DNA of 64,000 nt from Streptomyces formicae (GTDB lineage: Bacteria; Actinomycetota; Actinomycetes; Streptomycetales; Streptomycetaceae), in assembly GCF_002556545.1 (NCBI RefSeq), contig NZ_CP022685.1, forward strand, positions 744,001-808,000, given 5' to 3'. Shown in pieces: positions 16,284-26,040 of the stretch (its first letter is position 1; each line of letters begins with the position of its first letter). Under the pieces are notes generated by a model. It saw only the letters and a program-made list of their open reading frames with translations, was not told the origin of the DNA and ran no database searches. Made by a program: the position numbers and the translations under genes.

Positions 16284-16931
16284 TCAGTTCATGCCCGCGT
16301 CACGGGCGAGCAGCGCCACCTGGACGCGATTGGAGAGGCCGAGCTTCGCCAGGGCCCTGCTGACGTGGGACTTCACCGTGCCCTCGCTCATGGACAGTTC
16401 ACGGCCGATCTCGGCGTTCGAAAGACCCCTTGACACGCCGCGCACCACGTCCTCCTCCCGCTCGGTCAGCACCGTCAGGCGTTGCCGCGCGTTCGCGGAC
16501 TCCCCCGATTCCAGTCCGGCGAACGTGTCGATCAGCCGCTTGGTGATCCGGGGGGTGAGCATCGCGCTGCCCTCCGAGACCGTGCGCACGGCCGCGGCGA
16601 GGTCGCGCGGCGAGGTGTCCTTGAGGAGGAACCCGGCCGCGCCGTTGCGCAGCGCGGTGTGCACGTAGTCGTCGAGGTCGAAGGTGGTCAGCATGATGAC
16701 GCTGGGCGCCCTGGGCGAACGGCGCAGCTCCTTGAGCGCGGTCAGTCCGTCCATGCCGGGCATGCGTACGTCCATGAGGACGACGTCCGGGCGGTGCTTG
16801 GCGACGGCGGTGACCGCCTCGCTGCCGTCGCCCGCCTCGCCGACCACCTCGATGTCGTCGGCCGGTTGCAGGATCATGCGCAATCCGGCCCGTACGAGCG
16901 CTTCGTCGTCGACGACCAGGACCCGGATCAC
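16284..16931 (-). CDS. Two-component response regulator, NarL/LuxR family
   Basis: 215 residues. The receiver domain has the acidic pair Asp8-Asp9, phospho-acceptor Asp54 in LMDVRMPG, the Thr of MLTTFD and Lys of LLKDTSP. The C-terminal LuxR-type HTH reads LTEREEDVVRGVSRGLSNAE followed by EGTVKSHVSRALAKL. Its ATG overlaps the kinase stop (ATGA, 16928-16931), so kinase and regulator are translationally coupled. The likely target is the divergent ABC transporter at 18389-21645, a common arrangement for efflux systems of this class. Confidence 0.95.
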   Translation of the reverse strand: MIRVLVVDDEALVRAGLRMILQPADDIEVVGEAGDGSEAVTAVAKHRPDVVLMDVRMPGMDGLTALKELRRSPRAPSVIMLTTFDLDDYVHTALRNGAAGFLLKDTSPRDLAAAVRTVSEGSAMLTPRITKRLIDTFAGLESGESANARQRLTVLTEREEDVVRGVSRGLSNAEIGRELSMSEGTVKSHVSRALAKLGLSNRVQVALLARDAGMN

Positions 16932-18235
16932 TTGTGTTCCTCCATGTCATGCGTGGCGGTGTCATGTGTGGCGCTGTCAGGTGTGGCGCTGTCGTGTGCC
17001 GCGGCGTCGTCCGTGGACGTGTCCGGCGCGGGAATGGGGAGTCGTGCGCGGACGGAGAAGCCGCCGCCCGGCCTCGGCTCCGCGGTGAACTCACCGTCGA
17101 GCAGCTCGACGCGTTCGCGCAGCCCGAGCAGGCCCATGCCGCTGCCCGGCAGCAACTCGACGGGTCCCGTGGGGGCTTCGTTGTGCACGGCGATCTCCAG
17201 ATCGTGCTCGTGGTAACGGACGACCACCTCGGTGTCGGCCGCCCCCGCGTGCTTGTGCACATTGGTGAGGGACTCCTGGACCAAGCGGTAGGCGGCGTGT
17301 TCCAGGAGGGTGGGCAGGCGCTGCGGGGTCCCGCCGTCGACCCTGCGGACGGACATGCCCGCCGCGCGCGACTGGTTGAGGAGCCGTTCGAGGTCCACCA
17401 GCGTGGGCTGGGGGCCGAGGGCGATCCCCTCGCCGTCCGATGCCTTCAACACGCCGATGACGTCCCTGAGCTGGGCGAGGGCCTCGCGGCCCGTGGTCCG
17501 GATGAGCTCCGCCCCCAGCGCCGTCTCCTCGTCCTTCGCGTTGATCTCCAGGGCGCCCGCGTGCAGGACCATCAGGGACACCCGGTGGGCCACCACGTCG
17601 TGCATGTCCCTGGCGATGCGGGCGCGTTCTTGCAGGCGTGCCTGTTCCGCGCGGGTCGCCTGTTCGCGCTCCAGCTGCTCCGCCCGCTCGTGCAGGCTCT
17701 CGACCACGTCCCTGCGGGCCTTGTTCCACAGCCCGAGGGCGAAGGGCAGCCAGACGAAGAGCCCGGCGCCGCCCATCGAGGAGAACACGTCGCCCCAGAA
17801 GACGCCCGGCAGCCCGATGGCCAGGCCCATGGCCGTGGGCAGCACCGTGATGACGCTGGCCCCCGCCACGTAGGACATCTGCTGGAGCGGCCTGCGCACG
17901 GTCGAGCCGACGACGTACGAGGACACGCAGAGCGTGGCCCACACGGAGGTCAGTACCCAGGAGGCGCAGCCGACCGCGATGACCGGCCAGCGCTTGCCCG
18001 GCAGGACGCGGACCGCGATCACGGAGGAGACAGCGATGAGCCCGGCCAGGATCAGGGCGGGCCAGGGGGTGAGCCCCAACTCGCCCTGGACGTGCGGGAC
18101 GGGGCGTCCGTCGATGGGGAAGAAGGCGCCGACGGCGAGCAGGAACGACAGCAGGGGCAGCCCCCACCGGTCCAGCCATCGTCTTATACATGCGCGGATT
18201 GCCGGTTCGGTAGCCGTCGGCGTACGTCGTGTCAC
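16928..18235 (-). CDS. Sensor histidine kinase (HisKA_3 type)
   Basis: About 435 residues using the GTG at 18235; the ribosome site is weak, so the start is uncertain (the frame is open upstream to 18313). Four to five hydrophobic segments span residues 20-150, with no large extracellular sensor loop, suggesting intramembrane sensing. The phospho-acceptor His is His212 in ARDMHDVVAHR. The ATPase domain has the N-box LTNVHKHAG and G-box GSGMGLLGLRERVELLDG. Such intramembrane-type kinases next to MacB-like ABC genes often sense envelope stress or peptides. It is divergent from the ABC pair, with a shared 153-base promoter region. Confidence 0.92.
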   Translation of the reverse strand: MTRRTPTATEPAIRACIRRWLDRWGLPLLSFLLAVGAFFPIDGRPVPHVQGELGLTPWPALILAGLIAVSSVIAVRVLPGKRWPVIAVGCASWVLTSVWATLCVSSYVVGSTVRRPLQQMSYVAGASVITVLPTAMGLAIGLPGVFWGDVFSSMGGAGLFVWLPFALGLWNKARRDVVESLHERAEQLEREQATRAEQARLQERARIARDMHDVVAHRVSLMVLHAGALEINAKDEETALGAELIRTTGREALAQLRDVIGVLKASDGEGIALGPQPTLVDLERLLNQSRAAGMSVRRVDGGTPQRLPTLLEHAAYRLVQESLTNVHKHAGAADTEVVVRYHEHDLEIAVHNEAPTGPVELLPGSGMGLLGLRERVELLDGEFTAEPRPGGGFSVRARLPIPAPDTSTDDAAAHDSATPDSATHDTATHDMEEHK

Positions 18236-18388
18236 ACGCCGAGCGTAGTAGTTCGACGGAGCGTCGGCCTCCGCCGTGTGTCCGCACCTGCCCCCACGAA
18301 GGTTGGGTGGCACCGTGACCTAAGTGGGGCATGATCGTGGACTTTCCGGCGAAGTGGAGAGTGCCCCCGTTCGCGCAGACTCACCGCC

Positions 18389-19132
18389 ATGACAGAAACA
18401 ACAGCCGCTGTCCGAGCTTCCGGGCTCGGCAAGCACTACGGATCCGGCGACGCACGGGTGACCGCCCTCGCGGGCGTCGATGTGCGCTTCATGCGCCAGG
18501 AGTTCACCGCCATCATGGGGCCTTCCGGCTCCGGCAAGTCGACGCTGATGCACTGCGTCGCCGGTCTCGACAAGGCCGACGAGGGCTCGGTGTGGATCGG
18601 CGACACCGAGGTGACCGGGCTGAGCGACAACGCCCTCACCGATCTGCGCAGGGACCGCGTCGGCTTCGTGTTCCAGGCGTTCAACCTGCTGCCCACCCTC
18701 ACGGCGCTGGAGAACATCCTGCTGCCGTTCGACCTCGCCGGACGCAAGCCGGACAAGGAGGTGCTGGACCGGATCATCACCACGGTGAACCTCAAGGACC
18801 GCCTGAGCCACCGGCCCAGCCAGCTCTCCGGCGGCCAGCAGCAGCGGGTCGCCTGTGCCCGGGCGCTTGTGACCCAGCCGGACGTGGTGTTCGCCGACGA
18901 GCCGACCGGCGCACTGGACTCCACCGCGTCCGCGGAGCTGCTCCAGTTCCTGCGGCAGAGCGTGGACGACCTCGGCCAGACCGTGGTGATGGTGACCCAC
19001 GAGCCCAGCGCCGCCGCCTTCGCCGACCGGGTGCTCTTCCTCAAGGACGGGGCGCTCGTCGACGAGATCCTCGCGCCGACCGCGGACAGCGTCCTCGAGC
19101 GCATGAAGTCCTTCGAAGGGTCAGTGGCCTGA
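18389..19132 (+). CDS. ABC transporter ATPase, MacB/LolD type
   Basis: 247 residues. Walker A GPSGSGKS, Q-loop FVFQAFNLLP, signature LSGGQQQR, Walker B VVFADEPTGALD and switch His VTHEP are all intact. The order and wording match the MacB/LolD/FtsE group that drives FtsX-type permeases. The TGA overlaps the ATG of the permease (19130-19134). Divergently transcribed from the kinase/regulator pair, which probably controls it. Exported or released substrate unknown. Confidence 0.95.
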   Translation: MTETTAAVRASGLGKHYGSGDARVTALAGVDVRFMRQEFTAIMGPSGSGKSTLMHCVAGLDKADEGSVWIGDTEVTGLSDNALTDLRRDRVGFVFQAFNLLPTLTALENILLPFDLAGRKPDKEVLDRIITTVNLKDRLSHRPSQLSGGQQQRVACARALVTQPDVVFADEPTGALDSTASAELLQFLRQSVDDLGQTVVMVTHEPSAAAFADRVLFLKDGALVDEILAPTADSVLERMKSFEGSVA

Positions 19133-21645
19133 TGCTGAGGACCATGTTGCGCGATCTCCTCGCGCACAAGGGCCGCGTGTTCATGACCCTCGTGGCCATC
19201 GCCCTCGGCGTGACCGCGACGGTCGGCAGCTGGGTGGTGAGCGACTCCATCGCGGCGACGCTCACCCTGCGCGAGACGCGGGACGACGTCAGCGTCGCGG
19301 TGCAGAGTCCCGGCAAGGACCCGGTGCTCGACACGGCCGAGCGCGACCGGCTCGCGAAGCTGCCGGGCGTCGCCGAGGCCCAGGGAGTGGTGGTCGGACG
19401 GGCCGGCGTCGTCGGGCGCGACGGCAAGCTGACCAAGGCGACCACGGTCCTCGACCGGGCGGGCACCAACTGGAGCACCGACAAGCGCTTCACCGTGGAC
19501 GAGGGCAAGGCGCCCCGGAGCAAGGGCCAGGTCGCGCTCAACAAGACCGACGCCGACAAGGCCGGGTACGCGGTGGGCGACACCGTGCGCATCCTGCTGT
19601 CCGGCGGCCGCTCGGACCACGCCAAGGTGACCGCGCTCTTCACGTACCACCGTCTCGGCCCCGAGGCGGACGCGGACTCGGACGAGGCGTCCGACGCCGT
19701 TCCCGTGGTGGCCTACGACAACGCCACCGCCGCGAAGCTCCTCGGAACCCGCTACCACCGCGTCGAGTTGACGGCCGCGGCCGGTACCAGCGCCACCGCG
19801 CTCGCGGACACCGCGCGGGGCGCGGTGCCCGACAACTACCCCGTGGAGACGGGCAAGGCGCTCGCCGACGCGGCGACCAAGCAGTCCGACACCGAGGCGG
19901 CGGACCTGCGTCTGACGATGCTGCCGTTCGCGGCGGTCGCGCTGATGGTCGGGATGTTCGTCATCGCCAACACCTTCACCATGCTGGTCAGCCAGCGCAC
20001 CCGACAGTTCGCGCTGCTGCGTGCCGTGGGCGCGCGCAGGCGGCAGGTGCGCACCGCGATCATCGTGGAGGCGGCGGTCCTCGGCGTCGCGGGCGGCGCG
20101 ATCGGCTCCCTGGCCGGTGTCGCGATCGGCCCGTTGCTGATCAATGTGATGCGGCCCGACGACAACGTCGAGTTCACCGTCAGTCCGGTCGCGATCCTGC
20201 TGGGCTTCGGCGTCGCCGTGCTGGTCACGGTCCTCGCCGCGTACAACTCGGCACGCCGCGCCGCCTCCGTGCCTCCGGTGGCCGCCCTGCGCACCGACGC
20301 GGTGGTCCCGCGGGAGACCAAGCGGCGCAGGAACCTGATGGGCGTGGGCTTCCTGGCGGTCTCCCTCGCCATGGTCATCGCCACGGCCGACCCGAGCTCG
20401 TCCAACCTGCTGCGCGTCGTCGCGCTGGTCGGTGCCGTGCTCGGTGTCGTCGGCGTGATCCTGCTCGCCCCCTTCTTCGCCGAGAACGTCCTGCGCCCCG
20501 CCACCAAGATCATCGGTGGTCGCAGCGGCCCCGCCGTGCGCCTCGGGCTGCGCAGCGCGGCCGGTGACCCCCGGCGCACCGCGGGCACCGCGACCGCCAT
20601 CACCGTCGGCCTCGGCCTGGTGTGTGCCTTCGCCACGCTCAGCGCGTCCTTCTCCGATCTGATCGCCTCGACGACGCGGAGCAACGTGCCGGTCACCACG
20701 ACCGTCTTGCAGTCGGCGGCGGGGGGCGGCTCGACCCTCACCCCTGCAGAGATGGACCGGGTCCGCAAGCTGCCGGGCGTCGACCACGTCGCGGGAAGTC
20801 GCGACGTGTTGGTCAAGCTGGACTACCCGGGCGGCAAGACGGAGCGGCGGATCTCCGCGATCGAGCCCGCGGCGCTGAAGACGGTGCTCACGCCCAACAT
20901 CACGGAGGGCACCGCCGATCTGACCAAGGGTCTGGTCGTCTCGAAGAACCAGGCCGACATGCTGAAGCTGGGCATGGGCGACAAGATCACGCTGAAGCTG
21001 GACGCCAAGACGTCCGTCACGCAACCCGTGGTGGGCATCTACGACGCCACGGAGCTGCAGGCGAGCATCTTCGTCGACGCGGCGAAGGCACCGCAGTCGC
21101 TGCGCAATCAGATCTCCCTCCTGTACGCCTCGGGGTCCGACGCCGACAAGGCGCGGGCGAGCATCAAGGCGGCGTTCCGCGACCGCCCCGACGTGACCAT
21201 CACGGACCGCGAGGGCCTGGTCGACCAGGGCGTGGAGGAGCAGCAGTTCGCCTTCACCCTGATGTACGCCATGTTCGGCGTGGCGATCGTCATCGCGGTG
21301 TTCGGTGTCATCAACACGCTGGTGCTGTCCGTCATGGAACGCACCCGTGAGATCGGCGTGATCCGCGCGGTGGGCGCCAAGCGGATGCTCGTACGCCGGA
21401 TGATCAGGTCGGAGTCCATCGCGATCTCCCTGTTCGGCGCGCTCCTCGGCGTGGTGGTGGGGGTTCCCGCGGGCGCCGTGATGCAGCACGCCATGTTCGG
21501 ACAGCGGCTGTGGGACTTCACGATGCCGTACGCCACGATCGGGATCGCGCTGGTCGGGATGGCCGTCGCGGCCGTGCTCGCGGCGATGTGGCCGGCCCGC
21601 CGCGCCGCGAACACCAACGTGCTGGCGGCGATCGCCAGCGACTAG
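19132..21645 (+). CDS. FtsX/MacB-type ABC permease with two FtsX domains
   Basis: 837 residues starting at the ATG that overlaps the ATPase stop. An N-terminal helix (VFMTLVAIALGVTATVGSWV) is followed by a long extracytoplasmic region of about 230 residues. The first FtsX block is VGMFVIANTFTMLVSQRTRQ with FALLRAVGARRRQV; a second extracellular region follows, then the second FtsX block, VIAVFGVINTLVLSVMERTR with IGVIRAVGAKRMLV. This duplicated layout is that of mechanotransmission ABC permeases, which move lipids, peptides or envelope substrates without a classical transmembrane channel. A terminator hairpin follows 35 bases after the stop. Confidence 0.93.
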   Translation: MLRTMLRDLLAHKGRVFMTLVAIALGVTATVGSWVVSDSIAATLTLRETRDDVSVAVQSPGKDPVLDTAERDRLAKLPGVAEAQGVVVGRAGVVGRDGKLTKATTVLDRAGTNWSTDKRFTVDEGKAPRSKGQVALNKTDADKAGYAVGDTVRILLSGGRSDHAKVTALFTYHRLGPEADADSDEASDAVPVVAYDNATAAKLLGTRYHRVELTAAAGTSATALADTARGAVPDNYPVETGKALADAATKQSDTEAADLRLTMLPFAAVALMVGMFVIANTFTMLVSQRTRQFALLRAVGARRRQVRTAIIVEAAVLGVAGGAIGSLAGVAIGPLLINVMRPDDNVEFTVSPVAILLGFGVAVLVTVLAAYNSARRAASVPPVAALRTDAVVPRETKRRRNLMGVGFLAVSLAMVIATADPSSSNLLRVVALVGAVLGVVGVILLAPFFAENVLRPATKIIGGRSGPAVRLGLRSAAGDPRRTAGTATAITVGLGLVCAFATLSASFSDLIASTTRSNVPVTTTVLQSAAGGGSTLTPAEMDRVRKLPGVDHVAGSRDVLVKLDYPGGKTERRISAIEPAALKTVLTPNITEGTADLTKGLVVSKNQADMLKLGMGDKITLKLDAKTSVTQPVVGIYDATELQASIFVDAAKAPQSLRNQISLLYASGSDADKARASIKAAFRDRPDVTITDREGLVDQGVEEQQFAFTLMYAMFGVAIVIAVFGVINTLVLSVMERTREIGVIRAVGAKRMLVRRMIRSESIAISLFGALLGVVVGVPAGAVMQHAMFGQRLWDFTMPYATIGIALVGMAVAAVLAAMWPARRAANTNVLAAIASD

Positions 21646-21679
21646 CCGGGGCGGAAGGGCTCGGCACAGCGGAGCACGA

Positions 21680-21715
21680 GGAGCGGGGCCGGTGGATGTC
21701 CACCGGCCCCGCTCC
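21680..21715. terminator. Bidirectional hairpin between convergent genes
   Basis: A perfect 16-bp stem (GGAGCGGGGCCGGTGG with its complement) and a 4-base loop, between the ABC permease stop on the plus strand and the glycoside hydrolase stop on the minus strand. Confidence 0.85.
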
Positions 21716-21738
21716 GTCGTGTCGTCGTGCCTCGCGGG

Positions 21739-23769
21739 TCAGCCGAGGCCGCCCCAGCGACGGCCGCCGTCCGAGGCGGGCACGTCGTACACGTCGAAGT
21801 CCGGGTCCACGCCACGGCGTACGACGGTCAGCGTCCTGCCCTCGACGGGCCGGAACGAAGCCGTGCCCGGTCCGGTGCGGCGCAGCTCGGCGCGGCGGCC
21901 GGGGCCCGTGTCGCCGGGACCGCTCACCCATGCCTCGACGTCGCCCTCGATGCCGTGCCGCAGCGTCAGCGGCCGATCGGACTCGCCGCGCACCCGCACC
22001 CCTTGTGTGCGGCCGTCCCGGCGTGCCGCCTCGACGACGAAGCCGCCAGGGGCGCGCAGCCCGGCGACCCGGACGTCCCGCCAGTCGTCGGGCACGGCGG
22101 GAAACACCTCGACGGGGCCGCTCCCCGCGCCGACGAGCAGTTCGAGGAGGGCCTGCCCCGCCTCGAAGGGAGCGGCGGTGAAGGGTGAGTCCACGTGTGT
22201 GTACAGGGCGTTGGACGCCAGTGCGCCCTCGGTCGCCGTCCCGCTGCCCGTGAGGTGGCGCAGCATCTCCAGCGTCCGCCGCGCGTCGCCCAGGGCCGCG
22301 GCCAGGGACGCCGCCACGGCGTACGATCCGCCGTGCCATGCCTCCCGCCTGCTCGACCACTGCGCGAAGCTGCGCCGCGCCAGCCCTTGGTCGCCCTCCC
22401 CCGCCCTCTCGCGCAGGGGCAGCATCCACAGGAGGTGCGAGGGGAGCGGGTAGGAGCCGCTCGCCCGGACGCCCGCTCCGACCATGACGCCGGTGTCGTC
22501 CCTGTGGTACGGGGTGAGCCGCGCGGCGATGTCCTGCCAGTCCGCCATCCGGGGATCGTCGTCGCCGACCTTGCGGACCGTGTCGATCAGCGTGGTCACC
22601 GCCCACCGCACGAGCGCGAGATCGTGGGTGCAGTCGGTGACGTCGGCCTGGCCCGGCGAGTACGTGACGGGCAGGTGCAGCAGTCCGTCCACGCCCGCGT
22701 AGAGGAAACCCGCGTAGTAGTCCACCGCGCGTCGCAGCGCGGGCCGCAGCAGCTCCGCGAGGAGGCGCCGGTCCGGGGAGTAGCGGTACGCCTCCCACAG
22801 GGCGAGCGCACCCGACGCGCGCACCGGGTTCTCCGTACGCCCGGCCTTCGATCCCACTCCGGGCAGGGCGCTGGTCAGATGGCCGTGGCCGGGGTGCGGT
22901 CCCCGCTCGACGGCGCGGGCGAAGGGGCCGATGTCGAGGTGGCCGGACGGGCCGAGCAGGGCCGGGGCGTGGCCGATCCGCTCGGGGTCGGTGTCGACGA
23001 CGACGGCCAGGCCGTACATCTGGATCCAGTGGAACCGCTGGAGGGTCCGGTCCGGCAGGGCGACGTAGGCACGCCGGTAGTACGTCCGCCACCAGTCGCG
23101 GTGCCGCTCGACGACGGCGTCGGGGTCGGCCCTCAGGAGCGCGCGCAGCGAGCCTTCGTCCGTCCCCCGCCCCGTCTCGGACGTGGCGGCGAGCAACTGG
23201 TGGGCGCCGCCGCCTTGGTGGACCCAGGTCAGCTGCCGGGTCCGGCCGTCCGCGGGCGGGGCGTCGAAGGAGACCCGCTCGCCCCCTTCCGCACTCGCGC
23301 GCAGCAGGACGGCCGGGCCGTGCCGGTCGACGAGGACGCTGAAGGTGATGCTGCCCCTGGTGGTGGTGAGCCGTCCGGTCAGCTCGGCGTGCCACAGGTC
23401 CAGTGCGCAGGAGATCGCGGTCGGGGTACCGAGCGGAACCAGGTCGAGTCGGCCGGGCTGCGGGTCGTCGGGGCGCGTGCCGCGGCCGCCGACGAGGAGG
23501 CGCACGGCGCGTCCGCCCCGCGCCGTGACGAGCCGCGCGACCGTGCGGCCGTTGCCCAGGTACGGCGCGGCCCCCGGGTCCTCCGGCAGCCGCGCCCATT
23601 CCATGCGGGCGTCCCGCACGGCGCGTTCATAGGGGTCGGTGGAATTCTCCGGGCCACCGGCCGCCGGGGCACCTGGCTTTTCCGCCGCCCAGGCGCTGCC
23701 GGACGCGGCGGCAAGGCCGGTGCCCGCGGTCGTACGGATGAAGGTCCGTCTGCCGAATCCGGCGTTCAC
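21739..23769 (-). CDS. Tat-exported glycoside hydrolase, (alpha/alpha)6-barrel type (GH95/GH65-like)
   Basis: 676 residues from the GTG at 23769, chosen because CCGGAGG lies 7 bases upstream and the twin-arginine signal GRRTFIRTT then begins at residue 5. A hydrophobic Ala/Gly segment and AWA cleavage site follow. The middle contains HRDWWRTYYRRAYVALPD and FHWIQMYGLAVV, as in (alpha/alpha)6 glycosidases near GH95, and later SHLLWMLPL and the Ala-rich helix around LEMLRHL. The C-terminus is beta-rich. The likely role is release of sugars from plant or microbial glycans outside the cell. Exact family and substrate are uncertain; catalytic residues could not be fixed by eye. Confidence 0.7.
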   Translation of the reverse strand: MNAGFGRRTFIRTTAGTGLAAASGSAWAAEKPGAPAAGGPENSTDPYERAVRDARMEWARLPEDPGAAPYLGNGRTVARLVTARGGRAVRLLVGGRGTRPDDPQPGRLDLVPLGTPTAISCALDLWHAELTGRLTTTRGSITFSVLVDRHGPAVLLRASAEGGERVSFDAPPADGRTRQLTWVHQGGGAHQLLAATSETGRGTDEGSLRALLRADPDAVVERHRDWWRTYYRRAYVALPDRTLQRFHWIQMYGLAVVVDTDPERIGHAPALLGPSGHLDIGPFARAVERGPHPGHGHLTSALPGVGSKAGRTENPVRASGALALWEAYRYSPDRRLLAELLRPALRRAVDYYAGFLYAGVDGLLHLPVTYSPGQADVTDCTHDLALVRWAVTTLIDTVRKVGDDDPRMADWQDIAARLTPYHRDDTGVMVGAGVRASGSYPLPSHLLWMLPLRERAGEGDQGLARRSFAQWSSRREAWHGGSYAVAASLAAALGDARRTLEMLRHLTGSGTATEGALASNALYTHVDSPFTAAPFEAGQALLELLVGAGSGPVEVFPAVPDDWRDVRVAGLRAPGGFVVEAARRDGRTQGVRVRGESDRPLTLRHGIEGDVEAWVSGPGDTGPGRRAELRRTGPGTASFRPVEGRTLTVVRRGVDPDFDVYDVPASDGGRRWGGLG

Positions 23770-24109
23770 TGTCGGGGCCTCCGGCCTCAAGTCGCTGTCG
23801 ATGTCGAGAGGGCGTAGAGGGCCTTCATGGAACGCCCCTCTTTCCACCGGCCGGTAATTCCAAAGGCCCGATTCTGTTTTTTCGCCACCCCTTTACCGCA
23901 CCGAAAATCCACCCTACAACTGGGGCATGCGACAGTCACCGCCATTAAGCGACCGATGAAAGACGCTCCACCGGGAGGCCCCCGGAGGCCCAACCGGAAG
24001 CTGCGGCCGCCCCCTACGAAAGTGGCAAGCAGCTGATTTCCATCGTCAGATGTGCCGGGCTGCCCCGATTTATACGGTGAAGGCACCGGCGCACCAACAG
24101 GGAGCATGC
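23770..24109. promoter_or_regulatory. Divergent promoter region between glycoside hydrolase and ABC genes
   Basis: 340 bases without a supported gene. A possible -10 box TATACG (24072-24077) lies about 33 bases before the ABC ATPase ATG; no convincing -35 was found. The AT-rich motif CATTAAGCG at 23943-23951 recurs upstream of two NRPS-cluster genes (25954 and 37341). A GC-rich imperfect repeat of GGAGGCCC units lies at 23970-23992. Confidence 0.4.
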
Positions 24110-25054
24110 ATGATTAGCCTCAGCGGGCTTACGAAGCGTTACGGGACGGTCACCGCCGTGGACGATCTGAGTCTTGAGATCAAGTCCGGCCGTGTGACCG
24201 GCTTCCTCGGCCCCAACGGCGCGGGGAAGTCCACGACGATGCGTATGATCCTCGGCCTCGACCACCCCACATCCGGCAAGGCCCTGGTCAACGGCAAGAC
24301 GTACGAGGAGCTGAAGCACCCCCTGCGGGAGGTCGGCGCCCTCCTCGACGCCAAGGCGCTGCACCCCGGCAGGACAGCGCGCAGCCATCTCCTTTCGATG
24401 GCCCGCAGCAACGGCATCGCGGGGCGGCGCGTCGAGGAGGTCCTCGAGGTCGTCGGCCTGACCTCGGTCGCGAAGCGGCGGGTCGGGCTCTTCTCGCTCG
24501 GCATGGGCCAGCGCCTGGGCATCGCGGGAGCGCTGCTCGGCGACCCGGGGGTGCTGATCTTCGACGAGCCGGTGAACGGCCTCGACCCCGACGGAGTGCG
24601 CTGGGTGCGCGGGATCGCCCGCTCGTTGGCCGACGAGGGGCGCACGGTCTTCCTCTCCAGCCACCTGATGAGCGAGATGCAGCAGACCGCCGACCAGGTC
24701 GTCGTCATCGGCAAGGGCAAGCTCATCGCCGACATGCCGATCCTGGAGCTGATCGAGCGCAGCGCCCTCGGCACGGTCCGCGTGCGGGTCCCCGACCCTC
24801 GGGGCCGCGAGGAGCTGGCGTCGCGCATCGCGTCGGCGGGCTTCACGGCGGACCGCTCGGACGACGAGGTGCTCGTCGTGCGCGGCGCCACCTCCGAGCA
24901 GGTGGGCGACCTCGCGCACGAGGCCGCGATCCGGCTGCACGAACTGCGCATGCAGGAGCCCTCGCTGGAAGAGGCGTACATGGAACTGACCTCCGGGAGC
25001 CTGGAGTACGGCACCGCCCGGATGACGAACCGAACGGACGGGTTGGACGCATGA
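24110..25054 (+). CDS. ABC-2-type exporter ATPase
   Basis: 314 residues. ATG 24110 has GGAG 5 bases upstream; a longer in-frame start at 24050 has no site. Walker A GPNGAGKST, a Q-loop region EVGALLDAK, signature LFSLGMGQRLG (a degenerate form common in Streptomyces antibiotic exporters), Walker B VLIFDEPVNGLDPDG and switch His SSHLMSEM. A C-terminal extension of about 90 residues matches DrrA/BcrA-type exporters used for drug export or self-resistance. It is coupled to the permease by an ATGA overlap and lies directly before the peptide cluster, so it may export or protect against the peptide; this is inference from position. Confidence 0.92.
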   Translation: MISLSGLTKRYGTVTAVDDLSLEIKSGRVTGFLGPNGAGKSTTMRMILGLDHPTSGKALVNGKTYEELKHPLREVGALLDAKALHPGRTARSHLLSMARSNGIAGRRVEEVLEVVGLTSVAKRRVGLFSLGMGQRLGIAGALLGDPGVLIFDEPVNGLDPDGVRWVRGIARSLADEGRTVFLSSHLMSEMQQTADQVVVIGKGKLIADMPILELIERSALGTVRVRVPDPRGREELASRIASAGFTADRSDDEVLVVRGATSEQVGDLAHEAAIRLHELRMQEPSLEEAYMELTSGSLEYGTARMTNRTDGLDA

Positions 25055-25863
25055 ACGACAAGACGACGACCGCTCCCGCGGCGGTGGCCCACGGCCGCGG
25101 CGGTCTGCCGGGCGCCGCGGCCGCCGAGTGGACCAAGCTGTGGTCCGTACGCTCCACCTGGGTCTCCCTGGTCGCGACGGCGGCACTCCTCATCGCCTAC
25201 ACCGTCATCTCGGGCGTCTCCGCGCGGTCCACGGACGAGTCGGTCTCCAGCGGCGGGCTGCCGACCGCGCCGCTGGACAACATCGGCACCGGCGTCATCT
25301 TCATGGGCCAGTTCGCCGTCCTCGCCATGGCGACGATGGTCATCGCCTCCGAGTACGCGACCGGCAGCATCCGCGCCACCCTGCAATGGGTGCCCGTACG
25401 ACACCGGATGCTGCTGGCCAAGAGCCTGGTGCTGTTCCCCGTGCTGTTCGTGGCGGGCCTGGTGCTCACGCCCATCGCGCTCGGCACCGCGATCGCGGCC
25501 CTCGGTGACGTCGCGGACCCGGTGAGCGCGGGAGACACCTTCCGCCAGGCGCTGGCCGTCGGCGGCTACCTCGGCTCGGTCGGCGTGATCATCACCGGCG
25601 TCGGTGCGGCGGTGCGCAGCGTCGCGGGCACCCTCACCGTCGGTTTCCTGGTGCTCCTCGTGCTCCCCATGACCCTCCAGTCCGTGTCGGTGGAGTTCCT
25701 CGCGAAGGCCGCCGACTACCTGCCGGGCCCCGCAGGCATGAGCTTGATGGGCGTCTCCGAGAACGACCCCTACGGCGCCCCCGTGGCCATCGTGCTGCTC
25801 GCCTTCTGGGCCGTGGTCGCCAACGTGGCCGGCTACTGGGTACTGCGCACCCGCGACGCCTGA
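25051..25863 (+). CDS. ABC-2-type exporter permease
   Basis: 270 residues, with six hydrophobic segments (residues about 35-55, 90-110, 130-155, 175-195, 200-220 and 245-262). EWTKLWSVRSTW near the N-terminus is the usual start of Streptomyces ABC-2 permeases, followed by an extracellular loop and IASEYATGSIRATL. It forms the membrane channel for the preceding ATPase, with which it overlaps by 4 bases. A strong hairpin after the stop separates this pair from the P450 operon. Confidence 0.9.
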   Translation: MNDKTTTAPAAVAHGRGGLPGAAAAEWTKLWSVRSTWVSLVATAALLIAYTVISGVSARSTDESVSSGGLPTAPLDNIGTGVIFMGQFAVLAMATMVIASEYATGSIRATLQWVPVRHRMLLAKSLVLFPVLFVAGLVLTPIALGTAIAALGDVADPVSAGDTFRQALAVGGYLGSVGVIITGVGAAVRSVAGTLTVGFLVLLVLPMTLQSVSVEFLAKAADYLPGPAGMSLMGVSENDPYGAPVAIVLLAFWAVVANVAGYWVLRTRDA

Positions 25864-25895
25864 CGGCTACCGCCCGTCGCGGGCGCCACCTGATC

Positions 25896-25931
25896 GTCCC
25901 GGGCCCTCACATCCCCCGCGGGGCCCGGGAC
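25896..25931 (+). terminator. Hairpin after the ABC exporter pair
   Basis: Arms GTCCCGGGCCC (25896-25906) and GGGCCCGGGAC (25921-25931), a perfect 11-bp stem with a 14-base loop, 33 bases beyond the permease stop. Confidence 0.8.
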
Positions 25932-26040
25932 TTCCCGTTCGAGGGGGCCGCTAATTAAGCGGTGAACAAAAGAAACTGGCAGGGGCCCTTTCCCCGCCAG
26001 GAATACCTGCCCACTCCACCCGGCAGCGGAACGATCGACC

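Noticed and set aside
16123..18192. The 10-mer CTTATACATG at both 16123-16132 and 18183-18192, which looked like a shared promoter element
   Set aside because: One copy is the ATG TAT AAG start of the ATPase and the other is in-frame coding sequence of the histidine kinase (Cys-Ile-Arg); no promoter spacing is consistent.
23787..24107. 106-codon minus-strand frame between the glycoside hydrolase and the ABC ATPase
   Set aside because: No family resemblance, poor ribosome site, and it would overlap the 5' end and leader of the glycoside hydrolase in another frame.
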